A stretch of 64,000 bases of DNA from Hofstenia miamia (taxonomy: Eukaryota > Xenacoelomorpha > Acoela). Location: NCBI GenBank assembly GCA_004352715.1, contig SCFE01000082.1, positions 110,808-174,807 on the forward strand. Reading direction: 5' to 3'. A program made the position numbers and the translations under genes. Positions 1 to 48,467 of the stretch are shown piece by piece. The stretch's first letter is position 1. Each line of letters begins with the position of its first letter. The notes under the pieces are model-generated. The model had not been told where the DNA came from. It was given only the letters and a program-made list of their open reading frames with translations, and did no database searches.

Positions 1-495
1 AAAAAAAAAAAAAAAAAAGTAGAGTTATTCAGTGAGCACAAAGTGCTATGAAAACTGTATTATAAAAACTTATTTAAGTTTTAGCTTCATTTCTGACTTT
101 TTCTTTTGTAGAGAGCATTATTCTGACCAATTTTACTGTAAAGTGAGTTTTCATGAAATTGCGATGCATACATTTGCTTATTGACTCAGCATGAGAAATA
201 TCACTTTTTAAAAATTTTTATACACGTATATACCAGTGCACTACACAACACAAAACATTTACTATTCAATTCTAGAAAATTCGTGCGCATTTAAAAATAA
301 CTACATAAAAAATGAAATAACCAAACACTTTAGTAAAAACAATATATTTACATAAAATATAAAAAGCAATGAAAAAGTAATCCCCTGTAAAGGAATTAAA
401 ATTAAATGGTTCAATATTAAACATTGCAATTACCAAAATATAAAAATACAAATTCAAAAATTTATAATGAAAGCAATTGTTTAATGTTCATAGCG
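1..495. other. Copine 3' flank, no other gene seen
   Basis: AT-rich sequence starting with an 18-base A run. It lies downstream of the copine stop and should contain the 3'UTR and poly(A) site. I see no clear AATAAA on the minus strand; an ATTAAA reads at 485-480, only about ten bases after the stop. Confidence 0.5.
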
Positions 496-35887
<35,392 letters not shown>

Positions 35888-35920
35888 CCTAGAAAAAACA
35901 ATAAAAAATTGCATTTATTG
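35888..35920 (-). other. Strong splice acceptor one base before the copine ATG
   Basis: Read on the minus strand, a run of T with few interruptions ends in TTCTAG, then a single G, then the start ATG. It must accept either an upstream 5'UTR exon or a spliced leader. I could not identify a 5'UTR exon or promoter in the 28 kb upstream within the window. Confidence 0.7.
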
Positions 35921-37680
35921 ATGAATACTAAATATTTTAATGAAAATAAGTTATTTACTATAGCAAAAGTTTGTTAATATAAAAAGCAATGGATTTATTC
36001 CCTGTTTGTTGTTGATAAATAAAGGATTTTCTGAAAGATAAGAATTGCATACCTGATTTTAAGAATTCTCACACAATACTATGATGAGAAACACATGACG
36101 ATTTCAATAAAACAAACTTTCACTGACGTAATACGAATCAATTGTTCAATATGTCGCAATACGATAAGATTTACATCATGTGCAAATGAAATTATATCTA
36201 CTAATGTAATCATTAGAAAAGTCAATAATGGAATAAATAAATTTTGCTTTGAAAATCAAGATCAGTGATTAATGCACGGTTGGACAGTCTACCATCACAA
36301 GAATCAAAATCTAGAGTATTAATTAACAGGAAACTGATTCGGATTTTGAAAAGTTGGCGAAATTTACACTCCGTTTGCAACTAACAGTGTTGACAACCCA
36401 AAATAAATTAATTGATTGCAAAGAAGCGATTGCATCCATTTTGTCTCTGTCGTGTACTTTCGGCAATATAATGTTTCACAATTAAAAAATTTAAGGAACA
36501 TGTCATGTGGATATTTGGACTTGAGAATAGATTATAACACTGACATAAACATGCAAAAATTATAGCAGATGAATCAGTGAGAGTCATTAACCATACTAGA
36601 CCTGGGTCTTCAGCCTCGAGGAGCCATCACCACCATGATTCTGATTATGATATTAAAACGAACCCTTACATAAATATTGTTTATATCAGTACAATTAATT
36701 TAGATTGTTCAGAAATGAAATCTCATCATCTAAAAAAATTTAGGTATATATTTTAAATAAATTGGTCTTAACTATTGCAAATGTTTGAATTTATTAAAAT
36801 TCAATGCTAAATTATCAAATATAATTGGCTTTCTTACTTTTATAGGAACACCATACTTTCAGTTGAAAATAGTATCATAATATAAAATGACATGGCCAGA
36901 TATTTAGAAAAAAATTATGGGGTCATGAACCCAAATATAACTTAAGAAAAGTAACCAAGTCTCAATTATAAAGTTTAATAGGAGAAAGGTAAACATATGG
37001 CAAACGAAATATTTCGAAAATAATAAATATAATTAAAATTCTCCATTGAAGTATTAGTGTTCCATCACAGTGGATATTTCAATCTTGAGTGTTTTTTACA
37101 ATAAAAAATTGAGCAACTGTATGAATAGTAAGGATATAGGTAGATAATTTAAGGAGCAAACAAAAATGTTTATCGAATGTTTGATAATGTATCACTAGCA
37201 AACAAACCATCAAATCTCCTATCAGACAAATTTAACTAAAAGATAGACTCATAAGCTCAAAACTGAAATTTTATAAAAAAAGGTTTGCAGTTAGCAGTTG
37301 TAGCATAAGTCTAACATAAAAATTATTTGTAACATCAGGACAGATACAAAGTCTATACATTTTCATAAAGATTTGGCATTAGGATTTTTAGTGCGGCCCT
37401 TTCGAAACATAAACGAAAAATTGTAAATTGAACAATGATGGGCTAATCGTTCGTACATTGCCCATAAATGTTATATATCATCACACGTTGTTTAGCATGC
37501 CACTGTTGTGATGAAATACGAATGCCACCAATAAGCAAAAAATTGATCAGGGACATCCATGTTAATTGTAGGGCGTCAATGTAAAAAAATTGGTATGCAT
37601 GTATCGTACAATGTAAAATAAAATTAGAACGGTACGTCAAAGCACTTGGACTTGTAGTGCACTGGTGAAAACGCCAGTTG
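35921..37680. other. Upstream of copine coding region, no feature recognised
   Basis: AT-rich sequence in which a copine 5'UTR exon and promoter might lie. I see no convincing promoter. 36880-37000 resembles 8960-9090 (dispersed repeat). Confidence 0.5.
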
Positions 37681-37689
37681 TGTTACAAT

Positions 37690-38190
37690 TGAATCTTTAC
37701 CTTCTTAAAATGGAAATAACTTAATTTTAAATAATAATAACTATAATAATAATAAAAGACTATTAGGACGGCAAAGGCAAACAAAACAAATGAATAAAAA
37801 TTAAGTTTTTCGGGAATGAGGGCAGTCAATGGAGATGAAGTAGGAACAGATGGATGGGTAAGCAAAGAGAGAGAACGTATTAGTGAAGAGAAGACAGAAG
37901 AGATTTCCTGAAGCGCGAGGGCGAGGAAAATGTCAATAGCAGTTGGAGGTTTGAGAGTCAAAATTAAATTAGCAGAAGCCCAAGCACGACTAAAAAACGA
38001 GTGAAGGGTGGATGTTTCTTGAGACGACGAACAGAGAACGTGACAACCCCATCAGAGCGAGTAGAGTGGGAATTCGAGAATGTTATAAAATCAAGTAGAT
38101 CAAGATTGCGAGTTAGTAAACGATTAAACAGGAGAAGATCACATGTATAAAAGTGAAGGGACAGCAGGAGAGTGGAGAATTTGATGAAAA
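37690..38190 (-). mobile_element. LINE 3' end, copy 1
   Basis: The minus strand encodes LLLFNRLLTRNLDLLDF, then STRSDGVVTFSVRRLKKH, and ends in an (AAT)n-like tract near 37730-37760. The plus-strand block at 42075-42500 is homologous at DNA and protein level. The layout (RT-distal domain then simple repeat) fits a CR1/jockey-type LINE 3' end; the clade is inference. Confidence 0.65.
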
Positions 38191-38768
38191 AATGACTGGC
38201 TATGGTTTCATATTTATAATAACCTATACAATTATTGTATTACAATATACTAGATTGTATTACATTGATATTGCGTCATAGCCAAATAATAAAAGCTTCG
38301 AGATCATTTTAAGCCAACCTCGAAATATATTGCAAAGCATTCCAAGCTGTAATTGCAAACACATGTAGGTCACAGTATTTTTAATGATATATGTTGCAAT
38401 TAGACATAATTTTGCTGAAAAGCTTGATAAATTGTCTACTTGATTAGACTTACTAAGGTGATGATTGATAAAATTGAGAAACAAAAATCTTTGTAATTAC
38501 TTGAGGCACATTGCCATCCAAATAATCATTCTCCCATGATGTTCTATATTGACATTTTCTCAATAGACTCCACGTAGTTATTTGCAAACCTATATGTAAG
38601 TAGAGCATTTATTTCACATGACATTTTATTGATTCACTACGGAAATTAATTTTTCTGTTTGAAAGTGATTGAAGTTTGCAGACGCGCTGTACTTAGTACA
38701 GTTAAAATATAGCATTATAAAACCTGATGCTGATCAAAACAATCAAGTCTAATTATATTGAATATAAA

Positions 38769-39541
38769 CAGTTACAAACTATGTTATATCGATCGCAAAT
38801 AGCGGTATTCCAGTACGATAATGGGTTTACGCCGCAAGAAAAAGCGAACACATTGACGCGATTAGAAGCTGCCGCAAAAACATCTCAAGTAGGTTTAGAC
38901 TCATGAGACGGTTTGCATAGTAGAACAGCGGCTTTCGTGTTTAGCCGGCATGACCAGATCCCTAGCATACCTATCTGCAATGGATGTGCATAGCGTGGTA
39001 TAATACAGAAAGTAAATAACACGCATACACAAGTAAAATTGTGTCAAAAATACAAGAAAAAAATTCAAATGAAAGATACAATTAAAGTTCTAAAAATTTC
39101 TAAGCTGTAAAAAATCGGTGATATTTGTATGTTTAAAATTACTTATTTTACAATTTGAAATGATTTTATTACTTGTATACAGTTTAATGTAAAAATTTGG
39201 TTAAACCCATTTTGCCAAAAAATTCAAAATTCCATCGAAACTTATGAGAACTATCGAAACCTGTAGAAAAGTATCGTAAAATACTGAAAGAAAGAGAATC
39301 CTACCGAATAGTATTTATTCCAAAACAAATAACAAAAAGATAACAATATTTGTAGTTTTAGAATTAATATTTTTAGTTATATAAGCACTAGGGTCACATT
39401 TGGTCTTTGGATTCAAAAACATTTTCGCTATAAGAATATTTCGTTATAAAGGCATTGTTACAAGGCGGTTAGCTAAGGAAAAGATGCGAGGACTTAATTT
39501 TTCAGTCACTAAAGGAGTAGTTCGTTATAGACACAATACGG
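38769..39541. mobile_element. Pogo/jerky-like TIR element, copy 2 (inverted)
   Basis: The inverse complement aligns with 6232-7004 over most of its length. Shared stretches include TTTCTACAGGTTT-GATAGTTC and the segment around TCATAAGTT. The right terminus inverted reads CCGTATTGTGTCTATAACGA. The left terminus is CAGTTACAAACTATGTTATA and is less certain. No intact ORF. Confidence 0.65.
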
Positions 39542-39799
39542 TATTTACAATGTTAAACCAACTTAACAGAAAATGAAAAATTCATTTACGCGCATTGTAG
39601 TGTTTAATTAATTAATTTACTTTAAATGTCTTTCCTTGTCATTCTTGATGCGAAAAAATGGTTTATTTTATTATCACACAACCACACAAACACACACACA
39701 ACTTAAACAAATTAATGCAAAATAGAGAAATTGAAGTTTGTGTTTGCCGTTTGTCTGATGGGTTGTTTGACGAATGTAGCACTGCAACATATTTATCAA

Positions 39800-39920
39800 T
39801 CAACCAACAATCATTGATTGATTGATTGATTGGTTGGTTTATTAATTAACAAAGTGCATAATTATATAAGTATATTGGTTAAGGCGCATTGTGTTATTAT
39901 TGCATGCATGCATGCATACA
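39800..39920. repeat. Simple repeats (GATT)n and (GCAT)n
   Basis: A GATTGATTGATT run, partly palindromic with an upstream AATCAACC stretch, is followed near 39902 by GCATGCATGCATGCAT. No function is implied. Confidence 0.85.
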
Positions 39921-40456
39921 GTGAGTGCAGCAATATAGTTTATGCCATACAATCGAATTAAACTTATATAATAAAAAATATTGGTGGACTTACACATACC
40001 ATTAGAATACAATTAGTATTGAAATAATTACCAAATATTAATTATGCGATTATGCATGGCAATGAGTCATTAACTTATACAACATAACACCTAATTCACT
40101 ATTAAACCACAATACATAATAAAATGTTCTTAGTTATTTTTTATATCTATAATAACAAAAGTTCCTGACTTACTATTCTTTCTAAAAACTACGATTTTTA
40201 ATTTTTTAAGATCTCATGAAATTGTCTGCTGTCAGTGACTGCTTTTCTAGTGTTTTAATAAAACATATATCTACCAAATAAAAAGCATTAAGGGGGTGCC
40301 ACAGGATTAGTCTTTTGACTATAGTCAAAATTGCAGTGTTGTATTCTTTTGCCTATTTAGTCAAATATTTTGACTAATAGTAAAATATTTTGACTAATAG
40401 TCAAAACTAGGTTTCTGCGCAAATTTCATTGCATATGCATGGATTCTATTAGTATT

Positions 40457-41636
40457 ACTAAGTGAAATTGCTATAATTACATATCAAATGTAGGTGACTA
40501 AAAACATTTTGACGGCATAGCCTACACCAAAGAAAATTGAATAATTCATTGACCATTCATAAACAAGTGCACGTTGCAATCTGTAAAGTAAATTTTACAT
40601 CATAATAATGTTATCAAATCAGCCTTTGGAACAGGACTTCCGAAGAAATTGATTACCATTTATATTGGATTCATTTAACAGAATGTTAAAACAAAAACGG
40701 TGGCAATGATGCCATGATTTATCAAGCTAATCTAAAACAATTTACATTTTCAAATAACCGCAGGCCTAATAACAAATAACATGGAGTATCAACTTTATAA
40801 AACGTATTTCAAATGTACATGGGAATATTAAACCAAAATATTTTGACAATCTATTACATAACCATGAGCCACTATAGGGTTCATATGCATTTCCCAATAC
40901 AAAGTGTATCAAACAGCTATTTGCTCATTCATAAACAAGTGCGTGCATTATGTAAACATTTAATCCAATTTGAGCGTTGCAATCCACAAGAAGTAATATT
41001 GGGAATCAAATCAACCTTTATGAAACAGCTGTTGCTAATGAAATCAAGTGAAGAACGCGCTAAAGCCAGTTCCTTAATTATATTGTTTATTTATTAATGC
41101 GACTAAGTGAAATTGCTATAATTACATATCAAATGTAGGTGACTAAAAACATTTTGACGGCATAGCCTACACCAAAGAAAATTGAATAATTCATTGACCA
41201 TTCATAAACAAGTGCACGTTGCAATCTGTAAAGTAAATTTTACATCATAATAATGTTATCAAATCAGCCTTTGGAACAGGACTTCCGAAGAAATTGATTA
41301 CCATTTATATTGGATTCATTTAACAGAATGTTAAAACAAAAACGGTGGCAATGATGCCATGATTTATCAAGCTAATCTAAAACAATTTACATTTTCAAAT
41401 AACCGCAGGCCTAATAACAAATAACATGGAGTATCAACTTTATAAAACGTATTTCAAATGTACATGGGAATATTAAACCAAAATATTTTGACAATCTATT
41501 ACATAACCATGAGCCACTATAGGGTTCATATGCATTTCCCAATACAAAGTGTATCAAACAGCTATTTGCTCATTCATAAACAAGTGCGTGCATTATGTAA
41601 ACATTTAATCCAATTTGAGCGTTGCAATCCACAAGA
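40457..41636. repeat. 535 bp duplication ending at a single N
   Basis: 40457-40991 is repeated at 41102-41636, with no differences noticed by eye, and a lone N follows at 41637. The sequence after the N resumes what follows the first copy. A mis-join is the simplest explanation. Confidence 0.85.
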
Positions 41637-41730
41637 NTTATTTATTAATGCCATTTAAGATGAAAGTGCAAAGTTATTTAAAATCAAAATTCCCCTTTTT
41701 CTTTCAAAATTACAATAAGTTGACTATTCG

Positions 41731-41808
41731 GGTTGCCACACGGTTAGTCTTTTGACTATAGTGAAAAAGTTTTTTTACTATAGTCAAAACACTAATCGTG
41801 TGGCAACC
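41731..41808. repeat. 78 bp hairpin palindrome
   Basis: GGTTGCCACACGGTTAGT...GACTATAGT faces ACTATAGTC...ACTAATCGTGTGGCAACC with a spacer of about 12 bases. It is two copies of the element terminus in inverted orientation. Confidence 0.85.
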
Positions 41809-42074
41809 CCTTTACTATAAGGTTTAAAGAACTTCAGAAAAATCCTGCAAAAACGTAGAGGCATTGATTAATGTCACAATACATGAGCAGAGATGGAAAT
41901 ATTCCTTGCTTTAACATGATCAAAGTGAGTTTGAAAAGGTAAACGATTAGTGTTGTTAGTTGTAATTTATTGACACTCACATTTCATTTTCAGAATTTCC
42001 CATTAATATTATACAGACAATATGTAAGCATAAAATTCAACAAGTAAATAATTATTTCAATTATTTTTCGTTGA

Positions 42075-42500
42075 GTAAACAGTTACTCCACTTTCCCGCT
42101 GTCACTCTACTTCCATGACTGTGATCTCCTTCTGTTCAATCGACTACTGACTCGCAAATTGGATCTTGATCCTTTTGATTTCATTAAGTTCTCTAATTCC
42201 TGCTGCACTCGCTCTGATGATGTTGTCACCTTCTCCATTCGTCGTACAAAGAAACATCGCACCCTTCACTCGTTTTTCAATCGTGCTTGTACTGCTGCTA
42301 ATTACATCTTGACTCGCAACCCTCCAACAGCGATTAATTTCTTTTCCCCGCCACCGAGCTTCAAGAAATCTTTGATGGCTTTCCTCTTTGCTGAGCCCTT
42401 CTCCAACTTCGCCTACTCTTCCATTTGCTCCTATTTCATCTCCTGTGACTGTCCTCGCTGCCGTAAAACTTGACTTGTTTTTATTTTTTTGTTGTGTATG
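42075..42500 (+). mobile_element. LINE 3' end, copy 2
   Basis: The plus strand encodes LDPFDFIKFSNSCCTRSDD, VVTFSIRRTKKH and FFNRACTAANYIL. It matches the minus-strand block at 37690-38190 and ends in an ATT-rich tail. Only the last part of the LINE ORF is present. Confidence 0.65.
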
Positions 42501-42549
42501 CCTTCAGCGGCTAAATAAAGTCATTGATTATTAATAAAAATTTATTATC

Positions 42550-45398
42550 ATGGAGTTAACAAAAGTTAATGATGTATATAAAGTCAAAAATTAAAATACT
42601 TAGGAAAAAATCAAAGAAGGACAGTGACACCTAGATGCAAAGATGGCGAAAGGCGCCATTGCAGAAAGGAAATGAATTACAATTTGATAGAAATAAGACG
42701 ATTAGGCGACGACATATCGAGTTCAAGTGGTATTATAAAATGGAAAAATCTATTAACACAATTAGCTTTGTCGATGCGAGGTAGAAGAATGTAAAGGAAG
42801 TTAGGGAACCATTGATCGAAGAGAAATACATCAAAATTGAGATAGAAATGGTTAGCCAAGGCCTAGTTTTTAAAAGAAGATGTAAGAAAAGTTTATAAGA
42901 TAAGAAAATCCAGCGCTTGTTGTAAAAGATGATACATATATTTGAAAAGGAATAATTCAGATACCAACACTATGACGTGTAACAAAAAATCCTAAAACAC
43001 TAGCACTTAAAGATTGTTAATTTGTAGGAATATTGGTGGAACTGGACATAGTAGATTTTAGAAATTTGTGGTAAATAAACAAATTTAAGTCACTAGCTTT
43101 CTGCAATTGTCCACTAAAACAAATCCTATTAAAATGATGCAAAAATATATTCAATTTGTAAAAAACAATTATATAATTAGTTCTTACAAATTCGAACAGA
43201 AATTAACTTTTTTCAGCTGACTAAAATATGCGGTTTTGATATCACAATAACTATCTGTAAACAGCCAAGCACGTTTCAGTTTGCAGTGCATGCTAACAGC
43301 AATACAGTTACTTAATATAATATTTTGAATCCTAACTTTGACAAAATGATCATAATGTAGACTTATGGACTAATGCTTTATGCAGAAATCTATCAGAAAC
43401 TGATGACTCATACGTTTGTGAGATTTGTTTACCTTTGTCAAAATTTGTATAGACCGTTGTTCATGCTTCATATTTTAACAAAATTCATGTAATTATACAA
43501 TGTACAAGCATACACGCACTGAATTATATCAGAGTAATGTGCCTATGATATGATGCTATATTATGTTTTTCAAATTAAAGACGGGAAAAAATAATACAGT
43601 TATAAATAAACTGATATGAAAAATTTGACTATTTAGTGATTCCATTAAGGTATTTGTCAATCTTAGAACACATCTTAAATGCGAATTTCAGAGCTATCTT
43701 CTTCGTATTCCCACCTTCCCTAACTAAAATTTTTTTCATAGTTAAGTTCAAAATTCAATCAACTATTTGAAATATAGCAGGAATACCTAACCTTGGTAAA
43801 ATCGTTCTAAATTTCAGTAAAAATTTTCACATCGTTTGCCAGTTATTCTTACCTTAAGATAACAATACAAATGAATTAAATACTGCTAATCGAGGCGTTA
43901 TAATCTTACCAATTTCATGTAGTGCTGGGAAGTGAATTTATGCATAATTTCAGTTAGATTTTGATGCAAACAATGAGAATTTTTTCCAAATAAACTGGTC
44001 TCTGAGAACTGAGATGTTCATTTTCAATTGACGTCTAAATTAATTTCCAAGAATTTCAGTTACAAATTTTCCAAGTATGCAGTTATCGTAATAGTATACA
44101 CTCCTTTGCAAAGATAAAAGCCCATCTCCAAATTATATATTTTGAGTTAAGAAATCTCAAATTATAAAATTATATATACGCTATTCAAACATACACAATT
44201 ATTTTGCATAAACCGTAATAAAGCTCTATATGTGATACTTGTTAAGGTATTTCAAATTAAATATTACCAAATAGAATCCAATATTGCCATTTAAAAATTG
44301 TATTTTTTATTAAATTGTCAATATTTCTTTGCGATTCTCAAATTTTTTACGTCATACTTAACAGTTTGAGTTTCAGGTGATACACTTGTTAGCATTGACA
44401 ATGAAGTACATTCAGCAAGTATTTTGAAGAAAAGACATTACGATATATAAGCTTCGAATTATAGAGTTTCGAAGTGGTTAGAAAACAAAATATTACTCAT
44501 TCATTGAATATACAAAGCCAATATACAAACAAAGTTATGAGTAATGAATTTCGACAGGATTTTCAAATTAAGAACACTTCCTGACACAAGAGTAGCCACA
44601 CTTTTTTTCTGTTTTATATCAATGAAAAAACCATTAAATTATTTTAGTATTGAAAAGACTAACAAACATTATTGTATTTTTGGACGCAGTAGATTATAAA
44701 GTGCATTATCATGCAAAACATAAATTCAAGCATAGGATGACTAAAGTGGAACAAAATAGATGTATAGACTAAATTTACCGAGTCAATAACAATGACTATT
44801 AGCATTTAGGCTGAAAAAGAACCATCAATAGAGAAAAATTTATTATATTTGTTTGAAATGATGGATCAATTTTACTTCAGGGGACTTTTTCAAAAACTCA
44901 TCCAATAAACCTTTCTAGACCATTTTTCTACGAGAGCCAATCTGACATCATCAAAAGTTTAAAAAGATTATATAGTTTAATGTTAAGTCAAATGATCGCA
45001 TCCTTGACAGAACAGGTAATTTACCATTAGAATTGTAGTACAGGAAACTAATATTGGTTTCCAATTTGCAAATTTACTCTCTCATTAGTCAAGTGCTCAA
45101 ATTCATTTCAAATTCACTACGTACCACTAGGAAATCTTCATAGAATCGAGTTAATATAAAACCTAGATATAAAGTGAAACTAATATGTGTACGGGTTCCT
45201 AAACATTTTCAGCAGACCTTTTTCTTATCCATTCTGTTAATTTAAATTAAAAGTATTCTGCTGAAAATTATGCATAGAGTAAATATTTTAAAGCTAATAT
45301 GCATCTTCAATAGTTTAATAATTCACAGATTTTTTTTCGTTTTCGCAAAGATATATTACTACATATATTCGTTCGCCAAAACATCTTTCGACTTGAGT
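42550..45398. other. No recognised feature
   Basis: About 2.8 kb of AT-rich sequence with short chance ORFs. I could not identify coding, RNA or repeat structure. Confidence 0.6.
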
Positions 45399-45822
45399 AT
45401 ACTCTTTCGGTTGGTTCTTAAATCTGTCAATTCATAATCTTATGGCTGTCAGAATTTATCTTACAACTGTCAGAAAAAGTCGTTATTGTTTAAAATGAAC
45501 TTTATTGGGACAACGCTAAAGAGACATCTAGTTAAAATAGTATCTATATGAGAAAGGAAATTAAGATAACATTTCACTTGCTTCCTACATATATAATTTT
45601 CTAAATTTTTCAAAGGATTCACATTAATCAATTACTTAAACTTCAAAATGTATTTTAAAATTTTTAATTATTTTACTATTTACTATATTGACAATGCTTT
45701 TTGATTAATTCTATTGGATAAGAGTGATTTCCATAGTTACATCTTTTCTGACAGCTGTAAGATAAATTCTGACAGCCATAAGATTATGAATTGACAGATT
45801 TAATAACCAACCATACTCTTTC
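45399..45822. mobile_element. Non-autonomous Mutator-like element with 10 bp TSD
   Basis: The element is 45409-45812 (404 bp). Its TIRs are about 70 bp, starting GGTTGGTTNTTAAATCTGTC, and the two arms differ at only two or three positions. The flanking ATACTCTTTC is present at 45399-45408 and again at 45813-45822, a perfect 10 bp target-site duplication. Long TIRs with a 9-11 bp duplication are the signature of Mutator-like elements. It has no ORF. Confidence 0.88.
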
Positions 45823-46057
45823 ATAACAAATTCTTTCATAATATCTATTTGAAATATGGGACAGCAGAATTAAGCAAATGAAAAAATTGAATGAGGGTTA
45901 GGGGGAAAACTAAGCAATGATTTGAGACAATCTTACTAAAAAATACTTAAATATAAAAATTTGTGACAATTTGTCTCAGAAGTTTAAAATTATTAATGTC
46001 CCATGATTGTAATATTAATTATGAAAGAATGAAAGATCATAGGAACCCAAATATTTT

Positions 46058-48295
46058 TGCTACTTGAAAGGAATACCAAATATCTCAAAATGAATACCAA
46101 AAATCTCAAAACAGATACTGAGAAAATGCATGTTGGTAATTTTATGAACATATGAAATCTTGAAACCAATATAGGGAACCTTGAGATGAAAATAGCAAAT
46201 CATTATGACAATATGAACAAAAATTTAGCATGAATTAGGTATGAAGATTAATAACACTAGATGGGTCATTTAAAATTTTCTCATATTTACATTAAAATAT
46301 TTATCTGAGTTTTTCTTATAAAATTAACTATAATATTTTATCATTTAGTCTAGATTACAACTCAATAAAGAACTGCTAAAACTAAATTTTGATGTTTCTT
46401 TTGATATAATTGATATGTATACCTCATTCATGCTAAATTTTCTGAAGGTTCCCTATGTTGATTTCAAGGTTTGCTATGTCAATCTGAAGGTTCCCTATGT
46501 CAGTTTCAAGATTTTGTATGCTGTTAAAAAGTACCAACCAAAAATGCAACTCAAACCTTTGTTAGCTTTCAATGAATAGCAATCACTATGAAATCATATG
46601 TTTATAGCATTTAGACATAGAATTAAAAATTTTAATTTGTTGGGGTTGTGACTTCAGCTCAATATTCAAATATAATGCAAATTTAGAAAATTCAAATTAG
46701 ATTTCAAAAATTTTGTAACTAATCATAAATATGGTAGTTAATTGCCCACTAAAAATAAAAACATTTGCAATAATAATATGATTGTCTCTTTAAACTATGT
46801 CCCATATACATCTGTTAAAAACTATATATTCAGTATCCATTTTGAGATAATTCTTACATATCACAAAAACTTTTTTTAGCATAGAATTATTGAAAATAAA
46901 TGTTTTTTACTATAAAAAACTCGGATTAGAAAAAAACATGATTTAACTTGGAATTTAATTTAAAAATTACTCAAACTTAAACTTGAAACACAAAAACTAA
47001 AACTTGACTTGAAACCCTGATACCAACCTTCATTCATGCTTAATTTTTGTTCATTTGGTCATAAAAATTTGCTATGTCGACCTCAAGATTCTGCATGTTG
47101 GTTTCACGTTCTTTATGTTGGTAAAAAGTACCAACAATTCTAAAAGCAACAAAATTGACATAAAAATAGCATAAAATTTTACCAAAATTTGCTAAGCATA
47201 AACTTGAATATCAAAATTATGAATATTTTATTAAAAAGTTAATGCAATGATATAAATTAGTTATTAAACTTCATATCTCATTCATGCTTATTTTTAACAA
47301 ACTTATTCAAAAAATCTTTGCTCTGTTGACTTCAAATGTTTCTTTTTTGGTTTCAAGATAACAGATATTGAAATAAGGTACCAACTTGACATATATGGAG
47401 AGAATAGTGAATATGGGTGCTCATTGCTTCAAATATATTTAGAATGATCTTCAATTAATGAATACATGTAATGAATTACAAAATGAGAATGACATTATTA
47501 AATATGCACTACAGCCAAACCTCTGTTCTTGACCATAATTCACAACAATTGTAGAATCATGGGCTGGAACTCTAATTACACTATAGAACTTATTGTCATG
47601 GCAGAAGGTTGTAGTAGTGACTTTATTATAACAGCCCTGATTCCAGTAAATTAACATAGATAATTTATTTGAACAAACATCAGTAATTCATTGAAGTAAC
47701 TTAGACTTTTTAGGTAAAATCCAAGATGACCAATTCATATGGCTTCCAGTCAAAGAGATATCCAAAAAGAGAAGTGCTTAACCTGAGTGAATGGTGCTAC
47801 CCTAATTGTCTCACATTTTATTATCTATCTTATTGCTAACAATAAAAATCTAATTTGCATTGTTATCTCTCATCTCACTAAATAATAGCATGTAGTTACC
47901 ATGCATTCATGCTAACCAACAGTATAATATCATCACAGTGTAATCAGTTATTGGTGTATGTACTTGTTGCAATAGAATGACAGGTTTATTATTTTCCTAT
48001 ACATAGCTGTATACATAACCTAAAAGGTCCACAATTTGGGCTAGATGGATCTCTAGATGCTATGTGTCATGTCAGTACTTGAGAAAAGTACTCCCAAATT
48101 GTCACCTTAACTTACACAGTTATTTGCATATTGAAAAAGAAAGTTAATAAAATAAATGGTAAATGGTAGAGTAGTTGAAGCTAGATAAAATCTATTAACC
48201 ATTTTCTACATCATTGCTCAATTTTTACACAAATTATTACCTGTCTTTGTTTACAACTAAAGATCATACAATAATCATGTCATGTTTTCCCTCAC
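46058..48295 (-). repeat. Segment A, inverted copy (LTR-like part of E2)
   Basis: The inverse complement matches 13571-15552 for about 2 kb, with an extra internally repeated stretch near 46140-46560. It directly follows the E2 coding remnant in the same relative orientation, as a 3' LTR would. The LTR head (TGTAGAGTCAC) is missing. Confidence 0.75.
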
Positions 48296-48467
48296 AATAG
48301 GGGATATTCACAAAATTTCAATTTTTTTTGAAATGGCTAATTTTGTATATATTTGCGTGGTATTTGCAAAAAAAGGTGTACCAGACCCTGAAATTTATTA
48401 GTTTTTCTTTAATTTGATTTATATTTTCACAATCCCATTACTCACATTTCATTTTTATGACATCATT

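Larger units (their letters stand above)
40292..41810. mobile_element. TTAA-flanked TIR element with hairpin right end
   Basis: The left end is GGGGGTGCCACAGGATTAGT, and the right end inverted is GGGGTTGCCACACGATTAGT. Both are followed inward by TTTTGACTATAGT. TTAA precedes the left end and TTTA follows the right. A solitary end at 31.3 kb is also followed by TTAA. A TTAA target suggests a piggyBac-type element, but I see no transposase. The interior is inflated by a gap-associated duplication (40457-40991 against 41102-41636), so the real element is probably about 0.9 kb. Confidence 0.7.

Noticed and set aside
39800-39920. CRISPR-like or regulatory array
   Set aside because: These are simple tetranucleotide repeats without spacers, in a metazoan sequence.
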